Source of the DNA: Bacteroidales bacterium
Lineage (GTDB): Bacteria > Bacteroidota > Bacteroidia > Bacteroidales > JAGOPY01
Length of the DNA stretch: 64,000 nucleotides
Direction: 5' to 3'
NCBI GenBank assembly: GCA_023229505.1
Contig: JALNZD010000021.1
Span: 1 to 64,000, forward strand
The position numbers and the translations under genes are program-made. The notes under the pieces are model-generated. The model saw nothing but the letters and a program-made list of their open reading frames with translations. It searched no databases and was not told where the DNA came from. Positions 8,267 to 17,235 of the stretch are shown piece by piece. How positions within the stretch are numbered: position 1 is the stretch's first letter; every line of letters begins with the position of its first letter.

Positions 8267-9898
8267 TTACTGTTTTGAAACCAGTTTGCCTGATTGTATT
8301 GTTTTATTATTGCCGGTTATTTTGTAGAAATAAATTCCTGAAGGAAGATTACTTGTTTCAAGAGTGGTTAATTGTTTCGTGAGGGTTGTATTCATCACTT
8401 CTGCTCCCAAAACATTGTATATCCTCAATTCAACTTCCTTAATTTGCGATGCATCATTTATCATGATGGTTATGGATGTACTGAATGGATTCGGGTAAAT
8501 GGTAACTGCTTCATTTGTATTTGCTGCATCAAGAGATGGAACGCTTACAGGTGCACAATTGGAAGGTATCATAGTAGCAACGGCATTAATTGCAGTAGTC
8601 GTGAAAGCGCCTGTGGTTGTAAGCGCTCTGCCATCAAGTTTAACCCCTGTATTTAGTACCCCCAAAGCGCCGTTATTACAGATTATCGTTCCGCAGAAAA
8701 CAGAATAGTTGTTTATGCTCACTGCGCCTTCGATCTTCCAATACACATTTTTTGCCTGCGCTCCGTTAATCAAAAGAACTTTTGAATAAGTGCTTGTCGA
8801 AAGAGCACCGTTTATCTGGATAACAAATACAGCATTTGCATTATCTTGTGCATTGAGGTAAAGCGTATCTGTAAATATTGTAGCAGCGTTCATGAGGTAA
8901 GTATGTGGTGTAAGAACCAGGTTGTTCCCAAACTGTGCAGGATACAGCAGCTCAATATCATAAGGCAGTGTGTTCAGATAATTATAGACATCAAGCAAAT
9001 CGGCTGCACATTGTGCTGTAGAAGCATCCGGAATGGGATGAATAGTACCTGTTACTAACAGCGGATCGAAGCCGGTGGTTAAACCGACATTCGTTCCAAC
9101 ATCACCCGTAATATACGTTATGCCGGTGTTTGTAACCGGCCCGTCAGAAGAAAATAAGGCATAACATGCTATGGAAGCAAGTGCAGGAGCCGTTGGTCCT
9201 GTAAGAATAGGACTTCCGCAACCGATGGGTGTATAGGCCAGCACTCCGTCAACAGTAACAGCCCCGGTTGTAGAAAGTGCTCTTCCTTCAAGCGTGTCGC
9301 CAGTGTTCATGTTAATTGCTGCGTTGTTCGCAATAACAGTTCCTCTCATGGTAGTTCCTGAGGCCATGCTTACCAGACCTTCCACTTTCCAGAATACATT
9401 ACATGCCAATGCTCCATTAGTTAAATGTATTTTAGAAGAAGCGCTTGTGGAAAATGCTCCTTGTATCTGAAAAATAAATAGCGCATTCGCATCTCCTTGT
9501 GCATTTAAAGTAAGATCTAAGTTCAACGTTGCTGCACCGGATATGGAGTACACACCTGCATTAAGAATCTGTCCGTTTCCAAGCAAAGGTCCAGGAAAGA
9601 AAGTCGGAACGGCACTGTTCAACTGATTGTAGGCAATCAGCAAATCTGCTGCACATTGCGCGCTTGCACCATCATTGTCGTGCATCACACCGTTCACATT
9701 TCCGAAACCGGTGCTGGAACCGTTGTTCGTGCCTACATTGCCTGTAAGCTGCGAAATACCTACGTTGCTCACTGCCCCATCAGAAGTGAAGAGGACAAAA
9801 TTGGCCACAGTTCCCAGAGGAGGAGCTTGTGCAAAATTTAGAACTGGTATCAAAAGCAGTATAACTGCGATTAATGCATTGAGTAGTTGTGTTTTCAT
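8267..9898 (-). CDS. Secreted protein with two DUF3494 domains and a type IX sorting tail
   Basis: A 543-residue protein from the ATG at 9898, chosen because a strong AAGGAGG site precedes it and a signal peptide follows (cleavage near LNFAQA). Two DUF3494 domains (about residues 25-230 and 245-445) carry the repeated features LFTSDG, GNVGTN/GDVGTN, TLNAQGDANA and NVFWKVEG. The last about 80 residues form a Por-type C-terminal sorting domain (IYPNPF...YNVLGAEV...LPSGIYFYKI), so the protein is exported through the type IX system to the cell surface. DUF3494 proteins can bind ice or act as adhesins; which applies here is open. First gene of the sigma-54-type operon. Confidence 0.85.
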   Translation of the reverse strand: MKTQLLNALIAVILLLIPVLNFAQAPPLGTVANFVLFTSDGAVSNVGISQLTGNVGTNNGSSTGFGNVNGVMHDNDGASAQCAADLLIAYNQLNSAVPTFFPGPLLGNGQILNAGVYSISGAATLNLDLTLNAQGDANALFIFQIQGAFSTSASSKIHLTNGALACNVFWKVEGLVSMASGTTMRGTVIANNAAINMNTGDTLEGRALSTTGAVTVDGVLAYTPIGCGSPILTGPTAPALASIACYALFSSDGPVTNTGITYITGDVGTNVGLTTGFDPLLVTGTIHPIPDASTAQCAADLLDVYNYLNTLPYDIELLYPAQFGNNLVLTPHTYLMNAATIFTDTLYLNAQDNANAVFVIQINGALSTSTYSKVLLINGAQAKNVYWKIEGAVSINNYSVFCGTIICNNGALGVLNTGVKLDGRALTTTGAFTTTAINAVATMIPSNCAPVSVPSLDAANTNEAVTIYPNPFSTSITIMINDASQIKEVELRIYNVLGAEVMNTTLTKQLTTLETSNLPSGIYFYKITGNNKTIQSGKLVSKQ

Positions 9899-9944
9899 TT
9901 TATTTCCTCCTTTTAATGATATGATATGTTTATTTGATAGAATT

Positions 9945-9960
9945 TTAATTTTCGTGCCAA
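9945..9960 (-). promoter_or_regulatory. Candidate sigma-54 promoter (-24/-12), copy 2
   Basis: The same TTGGCACGAAAATTAA as in copy 1: perfect TGGCACG -24 element, imperfect -12 element. It lies about 50 bases before the ATG at 9898 and would drive the DUF3494/OmpA-family operon. Confidence 0.5.
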
Positions 9961-10048
9961 CAGCTATTGCCAAAGCCATGCCGCCCGGGTAATAATGACT
10001 TAACCGGCTCTTTATCAACCAGAATAAAAAATGAAAAAGAAATTTGAC

Positions 10049-10083
10049 TTATCAGAATGGTGAAGATTCTATCATTTTGATAA
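10049..10083. promoter_or_regulatory. Inverted repeat, probable activator binding site, copy 2
   Basis: TTATCAGAATGG / TCATTTTGATAA arms with an 11-base spacer, about 110 bases upstream of the second sigma-54-like box and adjacent to the stop of the regulator gene itself. Candidate site for the NtrC-type regulator. Confidence 0.5.
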
Positions 10084-10098
10084 AACGAAACCAGGGGA

Positions 10099-11442
10099 TC
10101 AGGTTTCCTTTAACATGCGGTATATGGTAGCTTGCCCGATACCCAGCTTCTCAGCTACCGCTTTGATGTTATGATGATATTTATTGAGATAAAACCTGAC
10201 GATCCTTTGTTCATAATCCCTCAGGGTCATCTCTTCGGAGAGCACGTCGGTCAGGAAGTCGGCATGGCTGAGCATGATATCGGGGGCAGTCAGGTTATTA
10301 CCCGAAGTCATGACCATGGCCAGCTCAATTACCGATTTCAGCTCCCTGACATTTCCGGGCCAGGGGTAGCCCAACAGCCTGGCTTTTGCCTCTTCGGAGA
10401 GGGTCTTCGAAGGCCAGTGGTTTTCTTTACAGAATGCTTCCATAAAATGACGGGCCAGGATCAGCACATCTTTTTCACGCTCGCGTAAAGGCGGCAGATC
10501 GATAGGCAATCCATACAAGCGATAATATAAATCCTGCCTGAATGTCCCTTTCTTCACTTCCTCCTGCAGATTGCGGTTGCTGGCTACAATGATCCGGCAG
10601 TCGAATTTTACCGTATCGTTGCTGCCTACCCGGGTAATCTCGCGCTCCTGCAATGCCCGCAACATTTTTGGCTGGAAATTGATGTCGGTATCGGCTATTT
10701 CGTCCAGGAAGAGGGTCCCGCCATGCGCTTCTTCGAACTTACCTTTCCGGCGCGCCACGGCACCGGTGAAAGCACCCTTTTCATGACCGAAAAACTCGCT
10801 CTCGAACAGCTCGGAAGGAATCGCGCTCATGTTGACCGGTACAAATGGCATGTCCTTGCGGGCAGAATGGTAATGCACCGCCTTGGCGACCATCTCCTTG
10901 CCCGTGCCGGTCTCCCCGGTAATGGTCACGGTAATGTTGCTGGAAGCCGCTTTGTTCATCATGTCGAAGACCTGCCGCATGACCGGGCTGCTGCCCATGA
11001 TCACCTTTTCGAAATCGTACTTTTTTCCCACTTCCTGCTCCAGCACCCGGATACGCTTTCTTAATCCGGCATTTTTCCTGATCTTGCCGATGGTATTGTG
11101 CAGCCTCTCACTGATCTCTTCATTTTTGACGAGGTAATCGAATGCCCCCTCCCTCAAGAGGTCCATCGCAGTCTGGATATCATCCTGCTCGGAGATCACG
11201 ATCACTTCGATCCCGTCATCAAAATCCCTGATCTTCCGCAGCAGGTCGGAACCTTTCACATCGGGCAGGCGGTAGTCAAGGGTGATGACATCCGGCCGCT
11301 CATGCAAGTGGCTCAGCAAATCCTTCCCGGTGAAAAAACTCCTGACCTGGAACTCCGGGTTCATGGTCAGGTGGTGAACCAGCAACCGGTTGTACCAGTC
11401 GTTGTCCTCCACAACGTAAATGGTGAAATGTTCTTCCTGCAT
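10099..11442 (-). CDS. Sigma-54-dependent response regulator (NtrC family)
   Basis: A 447-residue activator. The receiver domain (about 1-120) has the phospho-acceptor in VITLDYRLPD and Lys in YLVKNEE. The central AAA+ domain (about 145-380) shows Walker A GETGTGKE, the sigma-54 contact loop GAFTGA, Walker B GTLFLDEIAD and the arginine finger region FRQDLYYRL. A Fis-type helix-turn-helix ends the protein (IKAVAEKLGIGQATIYRML). It is 14 bases downstream of a hybrid histidine kinase gene, its likely partner, and directly upstream of a surface operon with a sigma-54-like promoter that it probably activates. Confidence 0.92.
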   Translation of the reverse strand: MQEEHFTIYVVEDNDWYNRLLVHHLTMNPEFQVRSFFTGKDLLSHLHERPDVITLDYRLPDVKGSDLLRKIRDFDDGIEVIVISEQDDIQTAMDLLREGAFDYLVKNEEISERLHNTIGKIRKNAGLRKRIRVLEQEVGKKYDFEKVIMGSSPVMRQVFDMMNKAASSNITVTITGETGTGKEMVAKAVHYHSARKDMPFVPVNMSAIPSELFESEFFGHEKGAFTGAVARRKGKFEEAHGGTLFLDEIADTDINFQPKMLRALQEREITRVGSNDTVKFDCRIIVASNRNLQEEVKKGTFRQDLYYRLYGLPIDLPPLREREKDVLILARHFMEAFCKENHWPSKTLSEEAKARLLGYPWPGNVRELKSVIELAMVMTSGNNLTAPDIMLSHADFLTDVLSEEMTLRDYEQRIVRFYLNKYHHNIKAVAEKLGIGQATIYRMLKET

Positions 11443-11456
11443 AGCTTACGAATTGT

Positions 11457-13976
11457 TCATTTTATATCGTTTCTGGCCTCAATATCTGCCCTGATCAGCT
11501 CAAACTCCCTTTGCGCCAGACTGATAAGGTCTGCCACAGGCAGAGGCTCACCGGGAGCACGCAACCGTTGTTCGGCGTCCTTCAGCAATCCATATAGCCG
11601 GTCTGCTTTCAGGTGACGGCATGGAGAGCTGATCTTATGGGCCATATCCGCCGCTTTTTCCCATTCTTTCTTTCCCAGGTGACCGCTGAGCAATGCCAGT
11701 CCCTCAGCAGTATCCTTCAGGAAAAGTTCCACCATTTCCCTGAAAAATACCATATTCCCTTCACTGGTCTTTTTCAGGGGCGATAGATCATAAATCGGGA
11801 GCGGCGACTGATGAGTCATGACAGATAAGATGGCTTTCACCAGCTGTTCTTCCTCGAATGGCTTGGGGATAAAATCGTCCATCCCACTTTTGTGGAATTC
11901 TTCCAGGTCGCCGGTGGTTATGGCTGCGCTGACCGCTATGAGGGGTAGGATCCTTCCCTTCTCATCCGACCGCTCCTTTATTTCCCGTGCAGCTATTGTC
12001 CCGCTCATCCCTGGCAAGCGGATATCCATCAGCACGAGATCAAAAGTCTGTTGATCAACCAGGGTCAGCGATTCTTCCCCGTTTCTGGCCTCTGTGACCA
12101 CGCAACCATATTTCCGCAGGATAGTCATCATCAACCGAAGGTTGTACTCCTCATCATCTACGACCAGCACACGTAGGCCATTCAGCGATGCTGCCAGGGG
12201 AACCGGCTCCATAGATATGGAAACGGGGTCAGGCAAAGTATTTCGGAATGGAATGCTTACCCTGAAGGATGATCCTTTACCAGGGCTGCTTTCGACAGTA
12301 ATGTTTCCTCCCAGCAGGTTAACCAGTCTTCGGGTAATAGCCAGACCCAATCCTGTCCCCTCTGAATTTCTCCTGTTTGTTTCCGAACCCTGTTCAAACT
12401 CTTCAAATATCTTTTCCAGATCATTCTCGCTGACGCCAATGCCGGTATCGGTCACCTCAAAGACGATCAGGGTCTTGTCGCCGATGTTCCCGTCGGGGTA
12501 TGCCCTAAGGTTGACCTCGCCGGTATCGGTGAATTTGATGGCATTACCGACAAGGTTAAACAGGATCTGCCGGGTCCGCACTGGGTCACCAAGGACATAT
12601 GGAGGAAGGGCAGCATCGGCATATGATAACAGGATGATATTTTTTTTCTTCGCTGCCGGCTCCAGCCAGAGTTGCATATCCCTGATGATCTCCGGGAGAC
12701 TGAAACCGGTTTCGGCCAGTTCCATCTTACCGGCCTGAAGCCTGGAAAGATCCAGCAAGTCGTTCAGGATCTGCAGCAAGTGATCGGATGATTTTTTCAC
12801 CATCCCGAGTTGTTCCCGCTGGTCCGGATCCAGCCGGCTTCCCAGCAACTGGCCTGTAAATCCTGAAATGATGTTCATAGGCGTCCTGATTTCGTGGCTC
12901 ATATTGGCCAGGAAGCGTTCCTTTGCCCTGGCAAGTTCTTCGGCCTGGTCCCTGGCGTTCTTCATTACCCTGCGGTATTCATAGTTTTTCCTGACATAGC
13001 TATAAATCACCAGGGCAGCCAGGAGCAGCAAAAGGGAGGCGGCCAGTACAAAGGCGATGGTGATGAACTTGATTTCCCCGGCTTTTCTTTCGGCATTCTT
13101 GTTACTTGAGGCCAGGCGGGCAGCTTCCAGGGCTTCCATAACGGCCAACAGCTCTTTTATCCGTTCCATGATAAGCCTGTCCTGTTGGAACAAATCCCAT
13201 TCCTCCTGTCTCAGCACCTTCTCCCTGGCCAGGGCTTCCAGTTGGACTACCTTTACCTGGCTGCTTATTTTCTCGAGGGTTGGAGCAGGGGAAGATACCG
13301 GAACGGGTGTTGTGATGATAGAACCCATTTCCGAAAAGGTATCGGCCGCAACTTCTTTTTTCCGGTTATTCCTGCGAAAAAGCCGGGCAAAGAAATTCTC
13401 CTTCTTCACCTGCTTTGATTGGATAGTATCCTTTCTCAACGGTGCAACGACAATTAACGTATCGGTTTTAATCATCCTGAAAGTTTCTTTTTCCTGGTCC
13501 TGGATACTTTGCATCACACGGTTCATGGCCTGTTGAACCCTGAATTCATCCTGAATGACCAGCAGCCTGTCGAGGATCACGAATTTCTGCTCGACCAGTC
13601 CATCGAGCATATCTATAAATACAGTCATAGTATCTCCGGGAGAGACGAGTTTCTTCAGGTCCTCGAAATGGTTACCGGTGATATCGGTGAGCTGGTAAAA
13701 CCTTGATAAGTAGTCTTCGCTCCGGGTAAGGGAATAGGATTTCACGCTGTTCTCTGCTTCCGAAAGGTCATTGTAAATCTCTTTGACCAGCAGTAGCTTG
13801 CGGTCGGGGCGGCTCCCCTTGTTCACCGTCTCGATGATGTGGTCCAACCGCAGGTAAGATAATATCCCGGTCACGATCACCAGGACGAATACCAGCAAGA
13901 GGGTAATCGAGACAATGATCTCGTAGGAGTGAGACTCCCTGGCTTTTTTTCCCGGCATATTAACCCTGGCATTCAT
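11457..13976 (-). CDS. Hybrid histidine kinase with receiver and Hpt domains
   Basis: A membrane sensor kinase of about 839 residues. The ATG at 13976 is preferred over a TTG one codon upstream. Two transmembrane helices (about 18-40 and 305-328) enclose a helical periplasmic sensor region. HisKA follows with LANMSHEIRTPMN (phospho-His), then HATPase_c (N box LFNLVGNAIKF, G boxes DTGIGV and GTGLGLA), a receiver (phospho-Asp in LVLMDIRLPG) and a C-terminal Hpt domain (His in ADMAHKISSPCR). The phosphorelay would end on the adjacent sigma-54 regulator, whose gene begins 14 bases later. The signal sensed is unknown. Confidence 0.9.
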   Translation of the reverse strand: MNARVNMPGKKARESHSYEIIVSITLLLVFVLVIVTGILSYLRLDHIIETVNKGSRPDRKLLLVKEIYNDLSEAENSVKSYSLTRSEDYLSRFYQLTDITGNHFEDLKKLVSPGDTMTVFIDMLDGLVEQKFVILDRLLVIQDEFRVQQAMNRVMQSIQDQEKETFRMIKTDTLIVVAPLRKDTIQSKQVKKENFFARLFRRNNRKKEVAADTFSEMGSIITTPVPVSSPAPTLEKISSQVKVVQLEALAREKVLRQEEWDLFQQDRLIMERIKELLAVMEALEAARLASSNKNAERKAGEIKFITIAFVLAASLLLLLAALVIYSYVRKNYEYRRVMKNARDQAEELARAKERFLANMSHEIRTPMNIISGFTGQLLGSRLDPDQREQLGMVKKSSDHLLQILNDLLDLSRLQAGKMELAETGFSLPEIIRDMQLWLEPAAKKKNIILLSYADAALPPYVLGDPVRTRQILFNLVGNAIKFTDTGEVNLRAYPDGNIGDKTLIVFEVTDTGIGVSENDLEKIFEEFEQGSETNRRNSEGTGLGLAITRRLVNLLGGNITVESSPGKGSSFRVSIPFRNTLPDPVSISMEPVPLAASLNGLRVLVVDDEEYNLRLMMTILRKYGCVVTEARNGEESLTLVDQQTFDLVLMDIRLPGMSGTIAAREIKERSDEKGRILPLIAVSAAITTGDLEEFHKSGMDDFIPKPFEEEQLVKAILSVMTHQSPLPIYDLSPLKKTSEGNMVFFREMVELFLKDTAEGLALLSGHLGKKEWEKAADMAHKISSPCRHLKADRLYGLLKDAEQRLRAPGEPLPVADLISLAQREFELIRADIEARNDIK

Positions 13977-14034
13977 CAATATTTATCTTTCGGATCTGTA
14001 AAAGGTCTAAAGTACGAAAAAAAATCGGGAATTC

Positions 14035-16359
14035 TTATTTTCTACTGTCTTTGCCGCCAAAGACCTTCTTAAAGAATTTTTTAACTCCCGACTCATTTTG
14101 CCTGTCCTGGGGAGGAGGGGAATATTTTTTCGGAGGTGGGTTTTTTTTATCATGTTTAGCGTTAATTCTCCACCACCTCCTTTCGGTAAAGTCCTGGCAA
14201 TTGAGCATTTCCCTTGTTTCTTCAGAAATCCGGAAATCTCCCTGGACATATTGCTTCAAGGTCACGTCACGGTTCATTTTCCGTATGATCCTTGCGAAGA
14301 CCGGCAAGGCGGTATTAGCGCCTACCCCCTGGGATCCGCTCCGGAAACGCACAACCGGGCTGTCGCCACCTGCCCAGACCCCAATGACCATCGACGGGGT
14401 CATCCCGATGAACCATCCATCTGCCTGGTCCTGGGTAGTCCCTGTTTTTCCAGCCAGGGCATTTTTCAAGTCCCATGTGGTACGCAGGGAAGAAGCAGTG
14501 CCGCGTTCCACGACAGCTTCCAGCATGCCGGTAACAGTTTCGGCAGTTGAGGGTGATATCACCGGCTGGATGTCCGGTAGATGTAAGGCCTGGTAAATGA
14601 TTTTACCATTGCGGTCAGTGATTTTTTCAATGGCATATGGTATGATGGGTATACCCTTGTTCAGGAAAGCAGCGTAAGCAGCGGTCATTTCCAGCAGGGA
14701 GACATCGGCTGAACCCAATGCCAGCGACGGCGATTGGGGCAGCGACGAGGTGATGCCCAGTTGTTTAGCCAGATTTGTTACTTCCCCGATACCGGCTTCC
14801 ATCAGGATCTTCACGCTGACCGTATTAACCGAATGGACAAGGGCCCCCTGCAAGGAATAAAAACCATCATAGTTGTTGTCAAAGTTGCGCGGGGTCCAAC
14901 CTTCATATTCATCATATGTCTCCGCTTCGGCCGGGTAGAGTTTACAGGGATCTATGCCCTGTTCCAGGGCTGCGGCATATACCACCGGCTTAAAAGTGGA
15001 GCCTGTTTGCCGGTGTGCAGTCACGTGATCGTATTTAAAAAAACCATAATCATCCCCACCCACCCAGGCCAGCAAGGCTCCTGTAGCCGGGTCAACAGCC
15101 ACCAGCCCGCACTGCAGCATTTCAAAATGATACAAAATGGAATCGAGGGGAGAAATTAAAGTATCTCGGACACCTTGCCAGGTATAAACTTTGGAAGGAC
15201 GCCGAAGTTTCATGGCCTCCAGGGCCTGTTGGTGATCCAGCCCGGTCGTTTTCAGGGATTGATAAGCCTGGCTTTGCGTGATCTGTAATGAAGCCAGCGA
15301 AATATCCTTGTGCCAGGGCTCACGCCCTGCCCAATTTTCCCTGAAAGCCCTTTGAAGAAGGGAAAAATGTTCCTGAATTGATTTTTCCGCATGTCGCTGA
15401 AGATCGAGGTTAAGGGTGGTTTGTATGGTAAGCCCGTCGGTGTATAGATTATAGTGTGTTCCGGTTCTGCTGCCTACCTCTTCTAAAATCTTCCCGGCTT
15501 CCTGGCGGATGTATTCCCTGAAATAAGGTGCGGGGCCGCTGATGTGGTCCAGTTTCATGTATCTGAGCAATACCGGTATTTTTTGCAGGGAGTCGAGCTG
15601 CTGCTTATCCAGGTAATCGTATTTATACATCTGCCTCAGCACAACATCCCTTCTTTCGCGGGCTGCTTCGGGATTCAGCCGGGGATTGTAGGTGGCACTG
15701 GCCTTCAATGAGCCAACCAGCAATGCTGATTCTTCCACGTTGAGGCTCCCTGGATTTTTTGAGAAAAAAGTCAAGGAAGCAGTTTCAATGCCATATGTAT
15801 TTTCGCCAAACGTCACTGTATTGAGGTAAAGCTCCAGGAGTTCGCTCTTGGAATAGATTTTTTCCAGCCTCCGGGCGATAAGCAGTTCCCGGACCTTGGC
15901 CACGGGGAGAGTAAGTATGCCAAAGTCTTTCCTGGGAAAAAGGTTCTTAGCCAGTTGCTGACTGATTGTGCTGCCCCCGCCTGAACTGCGGTCCCCTAAG
16001 AGTAAGGATTTAACAAGCACCCTAAGCATTCCGCGGAGATCAAATCCATGGTGGCGGTAAAAACGGGCATCTTCAGTGGCGATGAGAGCATTTACCAGGT
16101 GCCCTGGCAGTTTCGACAGGTCGGTATGGGTGCGGTTTTGTAAGTAGTAAAGGCCCAGCAGCTCCCCGTCGGATGCCAGGATCCGTGCCGCGGTGTGTGA
16201 TTCCAGCTTTATTAGTTCTTCCATGCCGGGCAATGCACCAAAGAAACCCAGCCTGATGGAGCCCAGGAAAAGCATCAACGCTACAACGAGGATCAAAACC
16301 GCCGCAAACAGCAGTTTCCACAATTTTCTCCCGATACGTTTTTTAGATTTGCCTGGCAT
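14035..16359 (-). CDS. Penicillin-binding protein 1A-type transglycosylase/transpeptidase
   Basis: A 774-residue class A PBP that polymerises and crosslinks peptidoglycan in the periplasm. A basic N terminus and transmembrane helix (about 11-33) are followed by the GT51 transglycosylase domain (about 60-235; EDARFYRHHGFD, GGSTISQQLAKN, RKVRELLIA-like motif) and the transpeptidase domain (STFKPVVY with the SxxK Ser, SVN, KTGTTQDQ). The C-terminal tail is Lys/Pro-rich. It lies 58 bases upstream of the hybrid kinase and may share its transcript. Confidence 0.93.
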   Translation of the reverse strand: MPGKSKKRIGRKLWKLLFAAVLILVVALMLFLGSIRLGFFGALPGMEELIKLESHTAARILASDGELLGLYYLQNRTHTDLSKLPGHLVNALIATEDARFYRHHGFDLRGMLRVLVKSLLLGDRSSGGGSTISQQLAKNLFPRKDFGILTLPVAKVRELLIARRLEKIYSKSELLELYLNTVTFGENTYGIETASLTFFSKNPGSLNVEESALLVGSLKASATYNPRLNPEAARERRDVVLRQMYKYDYLDKQQLDSLQKIPVLLRYMKLDHISGPAPYFREYIRQEAGKILEEVGSRTGTHYNLYTDGLTIQTTLNLDLQRHAEKSIQEHFSLLQRAFRENWAGREPWHKDISLASLQITQSQAYQSLKTTGLDHQQALEAMKLRRPSKVYTWQGVRDTLISPLDSILYHFEMLQCGLVAVDPATGALLAWVGGDDYGFFKYDHVTAHRQTGSTFKPVVYAAALEQGIDPCKLYPAEAETYDEYEGWTPRNFDNNYDGFYSLQGALVHSVNTVSVKILMEAGIGEVTNLAKQLGITSSLPQSPSLALGSADVSLLEMTAAYAAFLNKGIPIIPYAIEKITDRNGKIIYQALHLPDIQPVISPSTAETVTGMLEAVVERGTASSLRTTWDLKNALAGKTGTTQDQADGWFIGMTPSMVIGVWAGGDSPVVRFRSGSQGVGANTALPVFARIIRKMNRDVTLKQYVQGDFRISEETREMLNCQDFTERRWWRINAKHDKKNPPPKKYSPPPQDRQNESGVKKFFKKVFGGKDSRK

Positions 16360-16541
16360 ATCATTTTTCCCGAAAGGCTAATGATAAAACTACAAAAAAA
16401 AGTATATATTGTGATTCCCCCCCCCAATGGAAAAGACAACCCGTATCCCCAAACCCGCAATCCGCAAATAAATAATCCTTCCTAATCAGAATATTCCGCT
16501 ATCTTTAAACCCGATTATTGACCCCTGTGTAAAGATCAAGG
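16360..16541. other. Divergent intergenic region with a nine-C tract
   Basis: Separates the minus-strand PBP gene from the plus-strand receptor operon. It contains a run of nine C at 16417-16425, and TATCTTTA at 16500-16507, one base off the Bacteroidota -7 consensus and about 35 bases before the ATG at 16542. The C-run could vary in length by slippage. Confidence 0.4.
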
Positions 16542-17231
16542 ATGAAAAGCATAATGCGCTCATTATTAGTTATTATTCTTTTCTCATTTTCAGTCAACCT
16601 GATATCCCAGGATGCCGCGAGTGATATGGACCGGGTATATGGACTGGATCCGTTGCTGCATAACGGGAAAAAATATGCCTATTTCCTGCCTCCGGGAACC
16701 GGGGGAAACCAGTTCCTCCTTTCCCCGGATTATTTGATCGGAGATGTGACCATCAAGGGAGAATACTTCGAAGGAATCGCCCTGAATTATGACATTTATA
16801 ACCAGCAACTCCTGTTCCAATATATCAATGAAACAGGCACATTCAATATCATAGAGATTTCAAAAGCCTGGCTGGAAAGTTTCCGCCTGGGGAATTTGGA
16901 ATTTCAAAACCTGAGCTTTAAAAATAACCAACGTTTTTACCAGATTTTAGGCGATGGCCCCCTTTTTATTTTATACTATTGGCGAAAAGACCTGAAGCTG
17001 GATGCCACATATGGAGCTAAAAACTTTACCTTCACCCTTCCCTTGAAGAGCAAGTATGTGCTCATAGGTGACCAACTCCATCCATTCAGGAATAAGCGAA
17101 GCCTGATTTCCCTCTTTGACCCCGGGCTTGTGCCGGAGATTAAGAATTATATGCACGAAAACAATATCAGGATAAAGAATGCCTCCGACAAGACTATGAC
17201 CGAACTCATCAACTATATTGGTAATTTATAA
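16542..17231 (+). CDS. Exported protein of unknown function, first gene of a TonB receptor operon
   Basis: A 229-residue protein with a signal peptide (hydrophobic residues 7-19, cleavage near LISQ). The rest is beta-rich with many aromatic residues (for example the YYWRKDLKLDATYGAKNF region). No family is recognised. Its stop is only a few bases before or overlapping the start of the TonB receptor, so the two are co-translated and its role is probably tied to that receptor. Confidence 0.65.
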   Translation: MKSIMRSLLVIILFSFSVNLISQDAASDMDRVYGLDPLLHNGKKYAYFLPPGTGGNQFLLSPDYLIGDVTIKGEYFEGIALNYDIYNQQLLFQYINETGTFNIIEISKAWLESFRLGNLEFQNLSFKNNQRFYQILGDGPLFILYYWRKDLKLDATYGAKNFTFTLPLKSKYVLIGDQLHPFRNKRSLISLFDPGLVPEIKNYMHENNIRIKNASDKTMTELINYIGNL

Positions 17232-17235
17232 TGAA

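Larger units (their letters stand above)
9932..10092 (-). repeat. 161-bp perfect direct repeat, copy 2 (duplicated control region)
   Basis: The second copy of the 3432-3592 sequence. It fills nearly the whole gap between the sigma-54 regulator gene and the first surface-protein gene. Because the same DNA serves as an upstream region in two places, conservation supports a regulatory role rather than a coding one. Confidence 0.9.

Noticed and set aside
9971..10002. Possible second sigma-54 site (TGGCAATAGCTGTTGGC) in the 161-bp repeat
   Set aside because: The spacing between the GG and GC pairs is wrong by one or two bases; the nearby TGGCACG box fits better.
9953..10018. A longer N terminus for the double DUF3494 protein, starting from a TTG at 10018
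   Set aside because: It would run through the duplicated control region and put 40 residues before the signal peptide. The ATG at 9898 has a strong AAGGAGG site.
12094..12738. A 214-residue plus-strand frame opposite the hybrid kinase
   Set aside because: It is the complement of the HATPase region of a well-supported kinase; the Ser/Arg-rich product has no domain.
16417..16425. The nine-C tract as a phase-variable switch
   Set aside because: It lies outside any coding region and about 115 bases from the nearest plus-strand start, so a direct effect on a frame is impossible; a promoter-spacing effect cannot be shown.
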